DNA of 64,000 bases from UBA946 sp031550725 (GTDB taxonomy: Bacteria > Bacillota > Clostridia > Oscillospirales > Ruminococcaceae). The translations under genes were made by a program, and so were the position numbers. Below the pieces are notes generated by a model. That model was not told where the DNA came from, did not search any database, and saw nothing but the letters and a program-made list of their open reading frames with translations. Location of the stretch: positions 124,001 to 188,000 of the forward strand of contig JAVBOH010000009.1 in assembly GCA_031550725.1 (NCBI GenBank), written 5' to 3'. This document shows, piece after piece, positions 25,795 to 35,424 of the stretch. Numbering within the stretch: position 1 is the stretch's first letter; every line of letters begins with the position of its first letter.

Positions 25795-27555
25795 TTACAT
25801 TTTTTCAGGGCATTCAATCTTAAGCATATCAAGTGTATTTTTAAGCACTGTCTTAACAGCAATACAAAGTGACAAACGTGCACTAACAAGTTCATCTTCT
25901 GCGCCTTTAATACGGCACTTATCATAAAATTTATGGAAAAGTGACGCCAGCTCAACAGAATAACGAGTAATCTTCGATGGGTCATAATCCTTAGCTGCTG
26001 AATCAACAGTGTTAGGCAATGATGCAATAAATCTGATTAACTCTTTTTCTTCTGGTGCTGTTAAAATATTAAGTGCAGTGTTAGACATTTTTGATAAAGC
26101 AATTCCCTCACTCTCAAAGTTACGGAGAATCGAACAAATACGAGCATGAGCATACTGAACATAATAAACAGGGTTCTTTGACGACTGCTCAATAGCAAGA
26201 TCAAGGTCAAATTCAAAGTGTGAATTTGCCTCACGAAGATTAAAGAAGAAACGTGCAGCATCAATTGGAATTTCATCAAGCAGTGTTTCAAGGGTTACAG
26301 CTTTGCCTGAACGCTTTGAAAGCTTATAAACCTCACCATTTTTCATGAGAAGTACCATCTGCATGATAACAACATTAAGTCGTTCTGGTGCAATACCAAG
26401 TGCCTGTAAAGCAGCTTTCATACGTGGCACATAACCATGATGGTCAGCACCGAGAATATCAATAGCAGTATCAAATCCTCTTGTGCAAAGCTTGTTGTAA
26501 TGGTAAGCAATATCAGGAACAAAGTATGTTGGAATACCATTCGCACGAACAAGTACTCTGTCCTTTTCATCACCAAACTCGGATGACTTAAACCAAAGTG
26601 CACCCTCTTCTTCATAGGTATAACCACTCTTTTTAAGAAGTTCAATAACTTCCTCAACTGCACCGCTGTTATGGAGTGTACTCTCCCTAAACCAAGTATC
26701 ATATTTTATACGGTACTTCCCGAGGTCATCTTCAAGCTTTTGTATGTTAATCGGCATAGCATAAGTGCATAACGCATCACGGCGAACTTCCTCTGTTTCA
26801 TTCATGTATTTATCGACATGAATATCATAAAAATTCTTAGCGTGAACGATAATATCGGCGCCGAGGTAAACATCATCAGGCATAGGAAACTCATTTGAAT
26901 TATCATAAACAGCCTGAGCGAATTCCTCATTACTTGTATAGTTCTTCATTAAATCTGCACACTTTTCTGAACAAATCTGAGAATAACGCAAATCAAGTGA
27001 CTTACCAAATTTCTGCACCTGATTACCAGCATCATTTACATAAAATTCTCTTGAAACGCTGTATCCAGCCCAGTCAAGCACAGATGACAAACAGTCTCCA
27101 ATAGCGCCGCCACGAGCATTACCAATATGCATAGGTCCAGTTGGGTTTGCAGATACAAATTCAACAAGAATTTTTTTATTTCTACCAGTGTCAGTTCTGC
27201 CATATTCACTGCCATTATCGATAACATCATTCACAACCTCAGAAAACCAAGTCTGTGATAAGAAGAAATTAATAAATCCAGGTCCAGCAATTTCAACCCT
27301 TTCAAATGAACTGCCATCAAGAATAATAGCCTCACATATCATTTCAGCTATCTTACGAGGAGCAGATTTAAGCGGCTTTGCACAAGCCATAGCAATATTA
27401 GATGCAAAATCGCCATGTGATTTATCAGCTGGAATTTCAATATTAAATGTTGGCAGTAAAGCTGCCTCAATCTTGCCTTCAGCAGTCATTCTGCCAAGCG
27501 CATTCATCAAAAGCTCACGCAGTTCTGCTGAAGCGGATTTAATTGGGTTTATCAT
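25795..27555 (-). CDS. argS: Arginyl-tRNA synthetase
   Basis: 586 residues from the ATG at 27555 (AAAGGACTG 6 bases upstream). Class I signature NPTGPMHIGNARGGAIGD, the N-terminal Add-1 domain, a KMSKS-like KLSKRSGK and the C-terminal DALR anticodon-binding domain (IARICSILRNF region) are visible. The HIGH motif reads HIGN, as in some other ArgS. It follows the DUF1934 gene by 26 bases, the same pairing as ywiB-argS in Bacillus. Convergent with the regulator gene, with a gap of only 19 bases. Confidence 0.96.
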   Translation of the reverse strand: MINPIKSASAELRELLMNALGRMTAEGKIEAALLPTFNIEIPADKSHGDFASNIAMACAKPLKSAPRKIAEMICEAIILDGSSFERVEIAGPGFINFFLSQTWFSEVVNDVIDNGSEYGRTDTGRNKKILVEFVSANPTGPMHIGNARGGAIGDCLSSVLDWAGYSVSREFYVNDAGNQVQKFGKSLDLRYSQICSEKCADLMKNYTSNEEFAQAVYDNSNEFPMPDDVYLGADIIVHAKNFYDIHVDKYMNETEEVRRDALCTYAMPINIQKLEDDLGKYRIKYDTWFRESTLHNSGAVEEVIELLKKSGYTYEEEGALWFKSSEFGDEKDRVLVRANGIPTYFVPDIAYHYNKLCTRGFDTAIDILGADHHGYVPRMKAALQALGIAPERLNVVIMQMVLLMKNGEVYKLSKRSGKAVTLETLLDEIPIDAARFFFNLREANSHFEFDLDLAIEQSSKNPVYYVQYAHARICSILRNFESEGIALSKMSNTALNILTAPEEKELIRFIASLPNTVDSAAKDYDPSKITRYSVELASLFHKFYDKCRIKGAEDELVSARLSLCIAVKTVLKNTLDMLKIECPEKM

Positions 27556-27581
27556 TTTAAACAGTCCTTTTCTATAAATAA

Positions 27582-28004
27582 TCAATTAGATTTTACATTC
27601 AAAAATATCTCATTATCTGAAACATAAGTCGAATTAATATCGATAGTATATTTCATATAAATATCACCGCCATCATCTGTCAGAGTATTTTCAATCTTAT
27701 GTGTAAAAATACCCATCATAAATTCACCATAAGGAGTTCCATAATGACAGTGATGCTTTTTATCCTTTTCAATTATAAAGTTTGATGACGTGCTGCCTGT
27801 TCTGTTAAGTGTCGCAAGCTTATCACCAATGCAAGTAAGCACAGTTTTAGAACCTGCAAATCCTGTTGCTGTTGACTCGTCATAGCATATCTCATAACCA
27901 TCATCAATATTTTCATATGTGCCGGAAGTAATTAACTCCGTTTCAGCACTTTCTTTATCAACCCATTGAACACTTTTAAGTGTAATAAGTACATTTTTAC
28001 TCAA
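27582..28004 (-). CDS. DUF1934 (YwiB-like) beta-barrel protein
   Basis: 140 residues. The pattern of a calycin-like barrel is seen: YEICYDES followed by T-rich strands, KHHCHYGTPYGEFMMGIFT, and a final IDINSTYVSDNEIFLNV. It belongs to the DUF1934 family, commonly encoded directly upstream of argS. Function unknown. Confidence 0.85.
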   Translation of the reverse strand: MSKNVLITLKSVQWVDKESAETELITSGTYENIDDGYEICYDESTATGFAGSKTVLTCIGDKLATLNRTGSTSSNFIIEKDKKHHCHYGTPYGEFMMGIFTHKIENTLTDDGGDIYMKYTIDINSTYVSDNEIFLNVKSN

Positions 28005-28028
28005 AGTTTACATCCTTCCAGATTTAGA

Positions 28029-28856
28029 TTATCCTAGTTTTATCAAATCTTCAATATCAACCTTATAGACATTGCCATTAACAGCTCCATCAAAATAAAG
28101 ATGTGAGTTTTCATTAAACATTTCAGAACTGTCAGAAACATAGAATTTCAATGCTCCGTTATTTTCATTATCATTAAGCATTTCATGCCTTGTTAAATAG
28201 GAAAATGCATACTTTGCAGCCTCTGCTCCAGATGAAATCAGCTTAACATTTTCACCCATATATTCAGCAATAATCTCCGATAAAATTGGATAGTGAGTGC
28301 ATCCTAAAATAAGTGTATCAACATTTTCATCTTTAATAGGCTTAAGATAATGCTCAACAGCAAGTTTAGCTATTTTATTATTCTTATCAGCAAAACCATT
28401 TTCCACAATTGGAACAAGAAGCGGACAAGAGTTACCAATTACTGATACATCTGGCTTAATGCTGCGAATAGCTTTGCCATATGCACCTGTTTTTATAGTA
28501 GCAGATGTTCCGATAACACCGATTTTTCCGTTTCTTGTAGCTCCACAAGCAGCTTGTGCAGATGGTAAAAGTACACCTGTGAATGGAGTATCTCCAGTTA
28601 AATTCTTATTTAATCCAACAACAGAGGAAACAGTCCCGCAAGCAGCAATTATCATCTTAACATTAAACTGCTTAAAGAAAGCCATATCCTGTGCGGCATA
28701 TTCTTTTATGGTTTCCTTGCTCCTAGTACCATATGGCACTCTAGCAGTATCACCAAAGTAAATAATATTCTCGTTCGGCATAAGCTTTTTAAGCTCACTC
28801 ACGCAAGTTAAACCACCAATACCCGAATCAAATACTCCAATAGCATCATTATTCAA
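28029..28856 (-). CDS. murI: Glutamate racemase
   Basis: 275 residues from a TTG at 28856. The frame is open upstream, but GGAGGG lies at the ideal 6-base distance from this TTG, so earlier starts would contain the ribosome site. DSGIGGLT is at the N-terminus, the first catalytic Cys is in AACGTVSS and the second in LGCTHYPIL. It makes D-glutamate for peptidoglycan. It lies about 50 bases after ddl, in a cell-wall gene group. Confidence 0.95.
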   Translation of the reverse strand: MNNDAIGVFDSGIGGLTCVSELKKLMPNENIIYFGDTARVPYGTRSKETIKEYAAQDMAFFKQFNVKMIIAACGTVSSVVGLNKNLTGDTPFTGVLLPSAQAACGATRNGKIGVIGTSATIKTGAYGKAIRSIKPDVSVIGNSCPLLVPIVENGFADKNNKIAKLAVEHYLKPIKDENVDTLILGCTHYPILSEIIAEYMGENVKLISSGAEAAKYAFSYLTRHEMLNDNENNGALKFYVSDSSEMFNENSHLYFDGAVNGNVYKVDIEDLIKLG

Positions 28857-28909
28857 ATCCAAACCCTCCTGCACCCACTAAATATGTATATAATAATGTA
28901 TGTAGAAAA

Positions 28910-29968
28910 TCAGTTTTCCATGCACATTGTCAAAAGCTTGTCGATAAGCTCTGATTGTGAAATACCCATATGCTCCAAAAGCTTAGGATACATACTGATT
29001 GGTGTAAATCCTGGGAGAGTATTAATTTCATTAAGTATAACAGTTCCGTCATCCTTTAGAAAAAAGTCAATTCTAGAAAGTCCGCTAAGACCCATAATTT
29101 TAAAAGCCTCAATAGCTGTTTCACGAATTTCAATTGATGTATCACTGTCAATTTCAGCAGGAATAGAAAGTCCCGACGTACCAAGAATATACTTTGCATC
29201 ATAATCATAAAACTCATTGCATGATTTAATCTCACCAATATCCGATGCAAAAGGATTATCAGTACCAAAAACAGCACATTCAAGTTCCCTGCCCTTGATA
29301 TATTCTTCAATCAAAACCTTTTTATCATGTGAAAATGCAAGCTTAACAGCATTCTTTAGTTCTTCTGCATTAGTAGCTTTATTAACTCCAACAGATGAAC
29401 CACTATTAGCAGGCTTAACAAACAAAGGATATGAAAGTTCGTTTGCAATCTGCTCGCAAACGCTGTCAAGGTTATTCAAATCAGAATAATTAACATTTCT
29501 CCATCTTGCCATGTTAATACCGTTTGCCTCAAGAATTGTATGAGTAATAGTCTTATCCATACAAGCAGCAGACGCTAGGCAACCCGAGCCAACATAAGGA
29601 ATACCAGCCATATCAAGAAGTCCTTGAAGCCTGCCGTCTTCACCGTTACGACCATGAAGTGCAGGGAAAACAACATCAATCTTAGTAGTTGAGCATTCAC
29701 CACCAGAAATTTTAACTATTCCCTTTGTCATCGAGTCAGGAATTATTACAGCAGGAGCGCAGTCAGGATGCGAATCCCATTTGCCTGATGCAATCAAGCT
29801 AACATCACCAGGGTAAAAAAGCCATCTGCCTTTTTTGGTAATACCAATAGGGATAACATCATATTTATCCTTAGGAATTGCTGAAATTATATTTGATGCT
29901 GATATTAGTGAAATATCATGTTCATTTGAAACGCCGCCAAAAAGTACTGCCACCTTAATTTTTGCCAT
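28910..29968 (-). CDS. ddl: D-alanine--D-alanine ligase
   Basis: 352 residues from the ATG at 29968, with TTGGAGG upstream. VAVLFGGVSNEHDISL at the start, HGRNGEDGRLQG, the ATP-grasp LFVKPANSGSSVGV, and the C-terminal LNEINTLPGFTPISMYP metal-binding motif are all present. It makes the D-Ala-D-Ala peptidoglycan terminus. The position after the LSGLSRIDFF strand shows no sign of a D-Ala-D-Lac (van-type) ligase, though specificity cannot be proved from sequence. Confidence 0.95.
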   Translation of the reverse strand: MAKIKVAVLFGGVSNEHDISLISASNIISAIPKDKYDVIPIGITKKGRWLFYPGDVSLIASGKWDSHPDCAPAVIIPDSMTKGIVKISGGECSTTKIDVVFPALHGRNGEDGRLQGLLDMAGIPYVGSGCLASAACMDKTITHTILEANGINMARWRNVNYSDLNNLDSVCEQIANELSYPLFVKPANSGSSVGVNKATNAEELKNAVKLAFSHDKKVLIEEYIKGRELECAVFGTDNPFASDIGEIKSCNEFYDYDAKYILGTSGLSIPAEIDSDTSIEIRETAIEAFKIMGLSGLSRIDFFLKDDGTVILNEINTLPGFTPISMYPKLLEHMGISQSELIDKLLTMCMEN

Positions 29969-30118
29969 TATAATAACCTCCAATAAGCTTGTACAAATAT
30001 CTTTATTAAGTAAACATATCATATCATACAAACCGAATAAGCAATATCTAAATTATTATACCACATTTACCATGATACTGCAACAATTTTTACAAAAAAA
30101 CAGTTATAAAATACATTA

Positions 30119-30152
30119 AATACAGGATAACACTTAATGTCATCCTGTATTT
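30119..30152 (-). terminator. Stem-loop after the amidase gene
   Basis: ATACAGGAT and ATCCTGTAT with inner ACA/TGT pairing form a 13-base arm pair with one mismatch. The minus strand continues as TTTAATGTATTTT. Likely terminator of the amidase gene, with a dispersed repeat between. Confidence 0.7.
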
Positions 30153-30168
30153 CAGTTAAAATCATCTA

Positions 30169-30210
30169 TATAGTGTGTTAAGTTTAAAACAAACTATTGT
30201 TTTATAGTTA
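30169..30210 (+). repeat. Dispersed repeat, copy 1
   Basis: Core TATAGTGTGTTAAGTTTAAA followed closely by ACAAACTATTGTTTTATAGTT. It shares the 5' core with copies at 49422, 50761 and 59163, and the TTGTTTTA end with two of them. It abuts the amidase stop codon. Confidence 0.65.
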
Positions 30211-30215
30211 AACTA

Positions 30216-30953
30216 CTATACCACAACATATTCAGCCAGAACATAACCGGTTGTGAAATTATATCTCACAACATACCAACCGCTTGATTCACCAAAAATT
30301 GTTACAGTAGCGCCATCAGGAATTGAGCCAATAATGGTTGAATTTGTAGTCGGTAAGCTGCGAATATTAAGGTTTGAGCCGTCAGTTGAAACAGTACCTG
30401 TATATGGTGTGCTTGCTTCAATAAAAGGAATCCCAAAATAGTCACATAAGGATTGAACAAGATTAACAGCAATGGCATCAAGATTACCAGTTATCCATGT
30501 CGCATCCTCATAATTATCATGATAACCAATTTCACAGAGAACAGCAACAGAACGGGTTTGTGTCACTTCGCCAAGCGATGTTGTCGGTAAAATTCCGACA
30601 TTTTCTGGGTTAGGATATATGTACTCAAAATTGTTAGAAATAATCGTTGCAAGACGCTCACTTTCATATGAATACGGCGAATAATAGATATCAATACCCC
30701 TAAGCCTGCCCGCATAAACACCACCACCTGCATTTGAATGAAGTGCAAGATGAACATTTAAATTAAGTTCATTGGAAAGCCTAATAGCACCTCTTACATC
30801 ATTTGCAGGATTATTTCTTGCAAAAACAATACCCGAAGAAAGCAAATAAGGCTCCATCTTATCTGCAATCAAATTCATATATTCTTCTTCATTACCGCCA
30901 GTTATGTACGGATTCCATTCCTGTGTGGATGGACTTAAAAAAACACTTGGCAT
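30216..30953 (-). CDS. N-acetylmuramoyl-L-alanine amidase with SH3 domain
   Basis: 245 residues. The N-terminal Amidase_3-type domain (1-180) has the clostridial variant opening FLSPSTQEWNPYITGGNEEEYMN, the HSNAGGG zinc-site histidine near residue 92 and the catalytic Glu in CEIGYHDN. The usual first GHGG histidine is absent (SPSTQ instead), a known look for this subgroup. A bacterial SH3 domain (about 185-245, GSNLNIRSLPTTNSTIIG) follows. There is no signal peptide, so it may be exported by another route or released by lysis. Confidence 0.85.
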   Translation of the reverse strand: MPSVFLSPSTQEWNPYITGGNEEEYMNLIADKMEPYLLSSGIVFARNNPANDVRGAIRLSNELNLNVHLALHSNAGGGVYAGRLRGIDIYYSPYSYESERLATIISNNFEYIYPNPENVGILPTTSLGEVTQTRSVAVLCEIGYHDNYEDATWITGNLDAIAVNLVQSLCDYFGIPFIEASTPYTGTVSTDGSNLNIRSLPTTNSTIIGSIPDGATVTIFGESSGWYVVRYNFTTGYVLAEYVVV

Positions 30954-31030
30954 ACAGCACCTCCGAATTTATATTCGTATAACATTTCATAAAGCATTAT
31001 ATGCACAAATCTTAAGTTTGATACTACAAA

Positions 31031-31059
31031 AAAAGGATGACTATAAAAGCCATCCTTAT
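31031..31059 (-). terminator. Terminator of the foldase-like lipoprotein gene
   Basis: AAGGATGGCTTTTATAGTC with CATCCTT forms a 7-base stem, followed on the minus strand by TTTTTTT. It is a few bases past the stop. Confidence 0.85.
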
Positions 31060-31066
31060 AATTTAA

Positions 31067-32200
31067 TTATACATCAAGAAATTTTTCAGCCTTATATTTT
31101 TTGTAAGCAATGTCGTTCTTTACAACATTCTGAGCAGCAACCAATTCATCAATAAATGCTTGGAATTCTTCATCCTTAATAGCATGACGAGCAGCACTGT
31201 CAACTTCATCAAGATATCCTTCAACCGCAAGAATATCCATAAAGTATACAACATAGTATACTTCATCAAGCTCAACAACAAAATAATCACCGAATTTAAC
31301 TTCACCACTAAAAATCTTATCAACAACAGCTTGATTTGGATTGGAAGTATCTTTACCAATAACAGTGCTGTTATCAACAACTTCTTCAGTAGTATCAGCG
31401 GTTTCATCAGTTGAATCTGTATTAATGCCTTCAATTGCTAAAGCATCATTAAGATCATTATTTGAAGTTTCTGATGAAGGAGCTGCAGCAGCAACCTTAT
31501 CATCATAGTACTTTTTAAACTCAGCAACAAGAACATCAAAGTTTTCACCATTTTTAGCACGATCAATATAACTGTTAGCCATTTCAAGCATTTCAGCTTT
31601 ACCATCAGACTTCAGAAGATTTCCTTCTCCATCCTTAAGCGGCATCTCAATATAATTAATTTTAGCATAATTTCCGTAAATATAATCTATGATTTCCTGC
31701 TCAGATATTTCCTTTTCACCATTTTTTCCATAGTAATAATCAAAAAGTGAATTTTCTTTATATCCATTAGTATAAATATCAAGCAATGACTGATTACCTA
31801 TACCAAATCCCTCATAAACAGAACTATAATAATCCCACATTTGTTTTACATAGTTAGCAGCAATTTGCTCCTCGTTATTTTCAAAGCTTAATCCAAGCTC
31901 AGCAAATTTCTGTTCAATAGCAACAAATCTCTGCATACTGTTTGTAGCTTTGTCATTAATCCAGTCCTTTGTAGCCTTTTCTTCAATAGTTCCTTTAAGA
32001 AGTTCTTTTTCAGTTTGATCCTCTGCAAGGAAATCCATAGCCTCGTAGTAAGCATTCATTTGGTAATCAATGAAAATACCAGCACGAACTTCGTAATCAT
32101 TAATACGAGCAGCCCAAGTAGATTCTTTTCCGCAGGATGAAAGAGATAACATCATAGCAGCTGAAAGAGTAGCTGCAGTTACTTTTTTAAAAACAGACAT
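31067..32200 (-). CDS. Predicted lipoprotein, SurA/PrsA-like foldase
   Basis: 377 residues from an ATG at 32200; GGAGG lies 12 bases before it, inside an upstream in-frame ATG that would therefore be a poor start. The lipoprotein signal ends in LSSC (Cys 23). The mature protein begins ARINDYEVRAGIFIDYQM, as in SurA-N/PrsA chaperone domains, and a region near 150-170 (EKEISEQEIIDYIYGNYAKI) fits a foldase linker. No clear parvulin active site is seen, and a Thr/Ser/Asp-rich insert is at about 240-275. Probably an extracytoplasmic folding factor. Confidence 0.65.
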   Translation of the reverse strand: MSVFKKVTAATLSAAMMLSLSSCGKESTWAARINDYEVRAGIFIDYQMNAYYEAMDFLAEDQTEKELLKGTIEEKATKDWINDKATNSMQRFVAIEQKFAELGLSFENNEEQIAANYVKQMWDYYSSVYEGFGIGNQSLLDIYTNGYKENSLFDYYYGKNGEKEISEQEIIDYIYGNYAKINYIEMPLKDGEGNLLKSDGKAEMLEMANSYIDRAKNGENFDVLVAEFKKYYDDKVAAAAPSSETSNNDLNDALAIEGINTDSTDETADTTEEVVDNSTVIGKDTSNPNQAVVDKIFSGEVKFGDYFVVELDEVYYVVYFMDILAVEGYLDEVDSAARHAIKDEEFQAFIDELVAAQNVVKNDIAYKKYKAEKFLDV

Positions 32201-32288
32201 TGTCTTGTTAACCTCCATAAAATTAAATACATTATATTATAACATATTTTTTACTGTTTGTCCAGTATTTTAGCAATTAATTTTTGTA

Positions 32289-32957
32289 TCAATAAATCTT
32301 CCAGTCAATAGGAGAAATATTTTTTGAAACTAAAAAGTCATTAGTCTTTGAAAAGTGTCCGCACCCAAAAAATCCGTTAAACGCTGACAACGGACTAGGA
32401 TGAGCAGCTTCAAGTATAAGGTGATTTGGATTAGTAATAAGCCTTGTTTTTGATCGTGCATTTCTGCCCCATAAAATAAAAACAATTGGCTTTTCATGTT
32501 TGTTCAGATGTTCTATTACACAATCCGTGAAAATCTCCCAACCCATATTTTGATGTGAATTAGCTTGTCCCTCTCTTACAGTAAGACAAGTGTTAAGCAT
32601 AAGTACACCATTTTCAGCCCAAGCAGTAAGTTCGCCATGAGGAGCAATAGGTAAACCCAAATCACTTTGAATTTCTTTATAAATATTCAATAACGACGGC
32701 GGCAGCTTGGTCCCTTTTTTAACAGAAAAGCAAAGCCCATGTGCCTGACCCTCTCCATGATATGGATCTTGACCGAGTATAACAGCCTTAACATCACTGT
32801 ATGAAGTATATTTTAAAGCATTGAAAATATTATTCATATCAGGATAAACCTTGTGACTAGAATATTCCTTTTTAAGGAACTCCCTTAATTTCAAATAATA
32901 TTCCTTATCAAATTCACCTTTTAAAATATAATCCCATTCATTATTTAGTTGTACCAA
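32289..32957 (-). CDS. ung: Uracil-DNA glycosylase, family 1
   Basis: 222 residues. The water-activating motif GQDPYHGEGQAHGL is near residue 61, the VLMLNTCLTVR segment follows, and the DNA-intercalation loop HPSPLSA is near 185. It removes uracil from DNA. The start is TTG with GAGGT 7 bases upstream. Confidence 0.96.
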   Translation of the reverse strand: MVQLNNEWDYILKGEFDKEYYLKLREFLKKEYSSHKVYPDMNNIFNALKYTSYSDVKAVILGQDPYHGEGQAHGLCFSVKKGTKLPPSLLNIYKEIQSDLGLPIAPHGELTAWAENGVLMLNTCLTVREGQANSHQNMGWEIFTDCVIEHLNKHEKPIVFILWGRNARSKTRLITNPNHLILEAAHPSPLSAFNGFFGCGHFSKTNDFLVSKNISPIDWKIY

Positions 32958-32973
32958 TATATTACCTCATTTA

Positions 32974-34113
32974 TTATTCCAATTCATAGTTTTCTTTGAT
33001 GTAAGCAAAAGACTTGTCCATAAGAGCAATAGTATCATTCCATCTGACATCTGATGCAGACGAGCCAAAAACAATACACACGATTTCATGTCCAAAACGT
33101 TCTGCAGTAGCTATGACACAGTACCCCGCTTCATCAGTCATACCTGTTTTAAGTCCAGTTGCATACATATAATAGCAATCACTATATTCATGTAAAAGTT
33201 TATTTGAGTTTTCCCATGAAACCGACTCACCGGATAAAAATGTACAATATCTGTTTGTTTTCTTTGCAGATGCAGAAAGCATAGGAATTTCTTTAGAATA
33301 AAGTGTAATCTTAAGCATATCTAAAACTGTTGTATAATGGTTATCATTATGAAAACCATCAGGGTTTGCAAAGTGAGTATTATCTGCACCAATAGCCTTA
33401 ACAGTTTTATTCATTTCATCAACAAACCTGCTGACAGCATCACTAGCAGAAATAGTATCATCCCCTGCCAAATAACGTCCCACATTAGCAGCAGCAATAT
33501 ATGAAGCATCATTACCGGATGGCAGCATCATGCCATCAATAATCATTTCTGTATCTAGTCTTGCACCGAAATTAATATTTGCGAGGCTTGAGCCAGGGTT
33601 GACAAGTTCTATTTCATTTCCTGCAACAAACTCAAAATCAGACGGTACACTGTCAAGAATAACAGCAGCACTCAAAATTTTTGTTGTACTTGCAGGGAAA
33701 CATTTTTCATCAGCATTTTTAGCGAACAGCATTTCGTTTGCAGTTGCATCAAAGACAACAGCTCTGGGAGAAAAAATATCCATTTCAATAGGATAGCTTT
33801 CCTTTAAGGATGGTTGAAAAACAAGTATCGCTTCTTCTTCAAATGCATCATCTTCTAAAGTTATTATATTCCCATCAGTATCGGTGACAACTGCACCACT
33901 ATTATTAGTAGTCTGTTGGGCATAACCAGAAACATCAATAGAAAGCGGCGGACGCTCAATTGATGTTGTAAATTTATATATACCAAAGACAGCACCACCA
34001 ATAACAAGCAGCGTTGCAAACAGCTTAAATCTTGCAATTGCAATACGTCTTTTTCTTGCTTTAGCCTTTGTATTAACATTCTGTTTATTTTTATTTCTTT
34101 TACTTTTAGCCAT
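32974..34113 (-). CDS. D-alanyl-D-alanine carboxypeptidase, DacA type
   Basis: 379 residues from the ATG at 34113, with GAGG 7 bases upstream. A basic N-terminus (KSKRNKNKQN) precedes one membrane segment, so it is anchored outside with an N-terminal tether. The penicillin-binding triad is visible: STTK in FPASTTKILSA, SGN in MLPSGNDASY, and KTG in GLKTGMTDEAGY. It trims the terminal D-Ala from stem peptides. No C-terminal amphipathic anchor is seen. It may share a transcript with ung, 16 bases downstream. Confidence 0.92.
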   Translation of the reverse strand: MAKSKRNKNKQNVNTKAKARKRRIAIARFKLFATLLVIGGAVFGIYKFTTSIERPPLSIDVSGYAQQTTNNSGAVVTDTDGNIITLEDDAFEEEAILVFQPSLKESYPIEMDIFSPRAVVFDATANEMLFAKNADEKCFPASTTKILSAAVILDSVPSDFEFVAGNEIELVNPGSSLANINFGARLDTEMIIDGMMLPSGNDASYIAAANVGRYLAGDDTISASDAVSRFVDEMNKTVKAIGADNTHFANPDGFHNDNHYTTVLDMLKITLYSKEIPMLSASAKKTNRYCTFLSGESVSWENSNKLLHEYSDCYYMYATGLKTGMTDEAGYCVIATAERFGHEIVCIVFGSSASDVRWNDTIALMDKSFAYIKENYELE

Positions 34114-34336
34114 ATTCAATCCTCGTTAACCAATATACACCATTTATCTAATTAATATCTGATGAACAGTTTTAAAAATCATTTTTCGACAGTACGCATT
34201 AATTTTAAACTTCATAACCATAAAATCAGAACTACCTGCTCATTATACATTGCAAATAGTAATACACATTTATTATAACATTGTATAGTAACAATTACAT
34301 TAATATTAAATGTATATTATATGAATGTAAGTATAA

Positions 34337-34368
34337 AAAAGACATCTATACCCAAAGTACAGATGTCA
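34337..34368 (-). terminator. Terminator of the polysaccharide deacetylase gene
   Basis: GACATCTGTA and TATAGATGTC pair around CTTTGGG, followed by TTTTTT on the minus strand. Confidence 0.9.
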
Positions 34369-34376
34369 AGAATATA

Positions 34377-35300
34377 TTATGAATTATCAAGAACTTTTTC
34401 CATGAATTTTTCGGTTGAAATTCCACATGGTCGATTATATCTATTCAATACCAACGGATACTCATTATCGTTAGTAATATAATTAGGCTTTTCATAACAA
34501 GTAAACAATACCTTGAAACCAATATCACTCAGAATAGAAACACTATCATCGGAAATAAATCCAAACGGATATGCAAAAACATCAGGTGTAATGCCCACCT
34601 TATCTTGCAATAAACCTTGTAATGAACCAACATCATCAAACAAAACCTTACGATAATCTTCATACGATTCACTGCTTAGCTTTTTACTTCCCTTTCTGCC
34701 ATCGAGCGAATGCATATCATATGTATGATTACCTATTTCAAACACCCCGCTTTCAGCAAGTTCAGTTATTTCATCCCAAGTTAAATTTGAATACTGTGGA
34801 TTATGTTCATCCTCATCGGCTGCTTTACCGGTATAATTTCCAACCACACTCATAACAGCTTTCATATTATTCTCTTTTAAATATGGGTATGCATAATACA
34901 TAACATTATAATAACCATCATCAAAGGTTACAAGAACAGGCTTGTCCGGCAGCTGAGTATCATTATCAATAAAATTAAGAATATCTGATGTAAAAATTGT
35001 TGTGTATCCATTTTGCTTCAGGTATTCCATATCTGCTATAAAAACATCAGGGTCAAGTACATAATCACCCTGCCTTGATGTGTCCTTTAATAAACTATGG
35101 TACATAATAACGGGAATAAAAATCTCCTCTTTTTTCTTAACAGTTTGCTGAACTTCATTATTTGTTTCCTCAGCTTGCTCAACATTCACAACAGCAACAT
35201 ATCGAAATCCTGATACAGCAAGTCCAATAAAACTAAAAACAATCACACTGCATATTAAAGCAAGCCCGACAAATTTTTTTAATCTGAAACACTTGTACAT
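34377..35300 (-). CDS. Membrane-anchored polysaccharide deacetylase (NodB)
   Basis: 307 residues from the ATG at 35300. A membrane anchor is at about 10-33, then a Glu/Lys/Val linker, then a NodB domain: PVIMYHSLL, the metal-binding VTFDDGYYN, GNHTYDMHSL for the zinc histidines, and DVFAYPFGF. It probably de-N-acetylates peptidoglycan or another glycan on the outer surface. Its terminator separates it from the DacA gene. Confidence 0.88.
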   Translation of the reverse strand: MYKCFRLKKFVGLALICSVIVFSFIGLAVSGFRYVAVVNVEQAEETNNEVQQTVKKKEEIFIPVIMYHSLLKDTSRQGDYVLDPDVFIADMEYLKQNGYTTIFTSDILNFIDNDTQLPDKPVLVTFDDGYYNVMYYAYPYLKENNMKAVMSVVGNYTGKAADEDEHNPQYSNLTWDEITELAESGVFEIGNHTYDMHSLDGRKGSKKLSSESYEDYRKVLFDDVGSLQGLLQDKVGITPDVFAYPFGFISDDSVSILSDIGFKVLFTCYEKPNYITNDNEYPLVLNRYNRPCGISTEKFMEKVLDNS

Positions 35301-35361
35301 ATAGCATACATCCTGCCTTTCTTTTATCATATTACTAATATGTATGTCCGAAAAAACAAAA

Positions 35362-35392
35362 AAATGACGTACATTAGCTGTACGCCATAATT
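35362..35392 (-). terminator. Terminator of the GH4 gene
   Basis: TGGCGTACA and TGTACGTCA pair around a short loop and are followed by TTTTTTT on the minus strand. Confidence 0.9.
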
Positions 35393-35424
35393 TTTTAGTT
35401 ATTTTCTAAATATTATATAGTTGT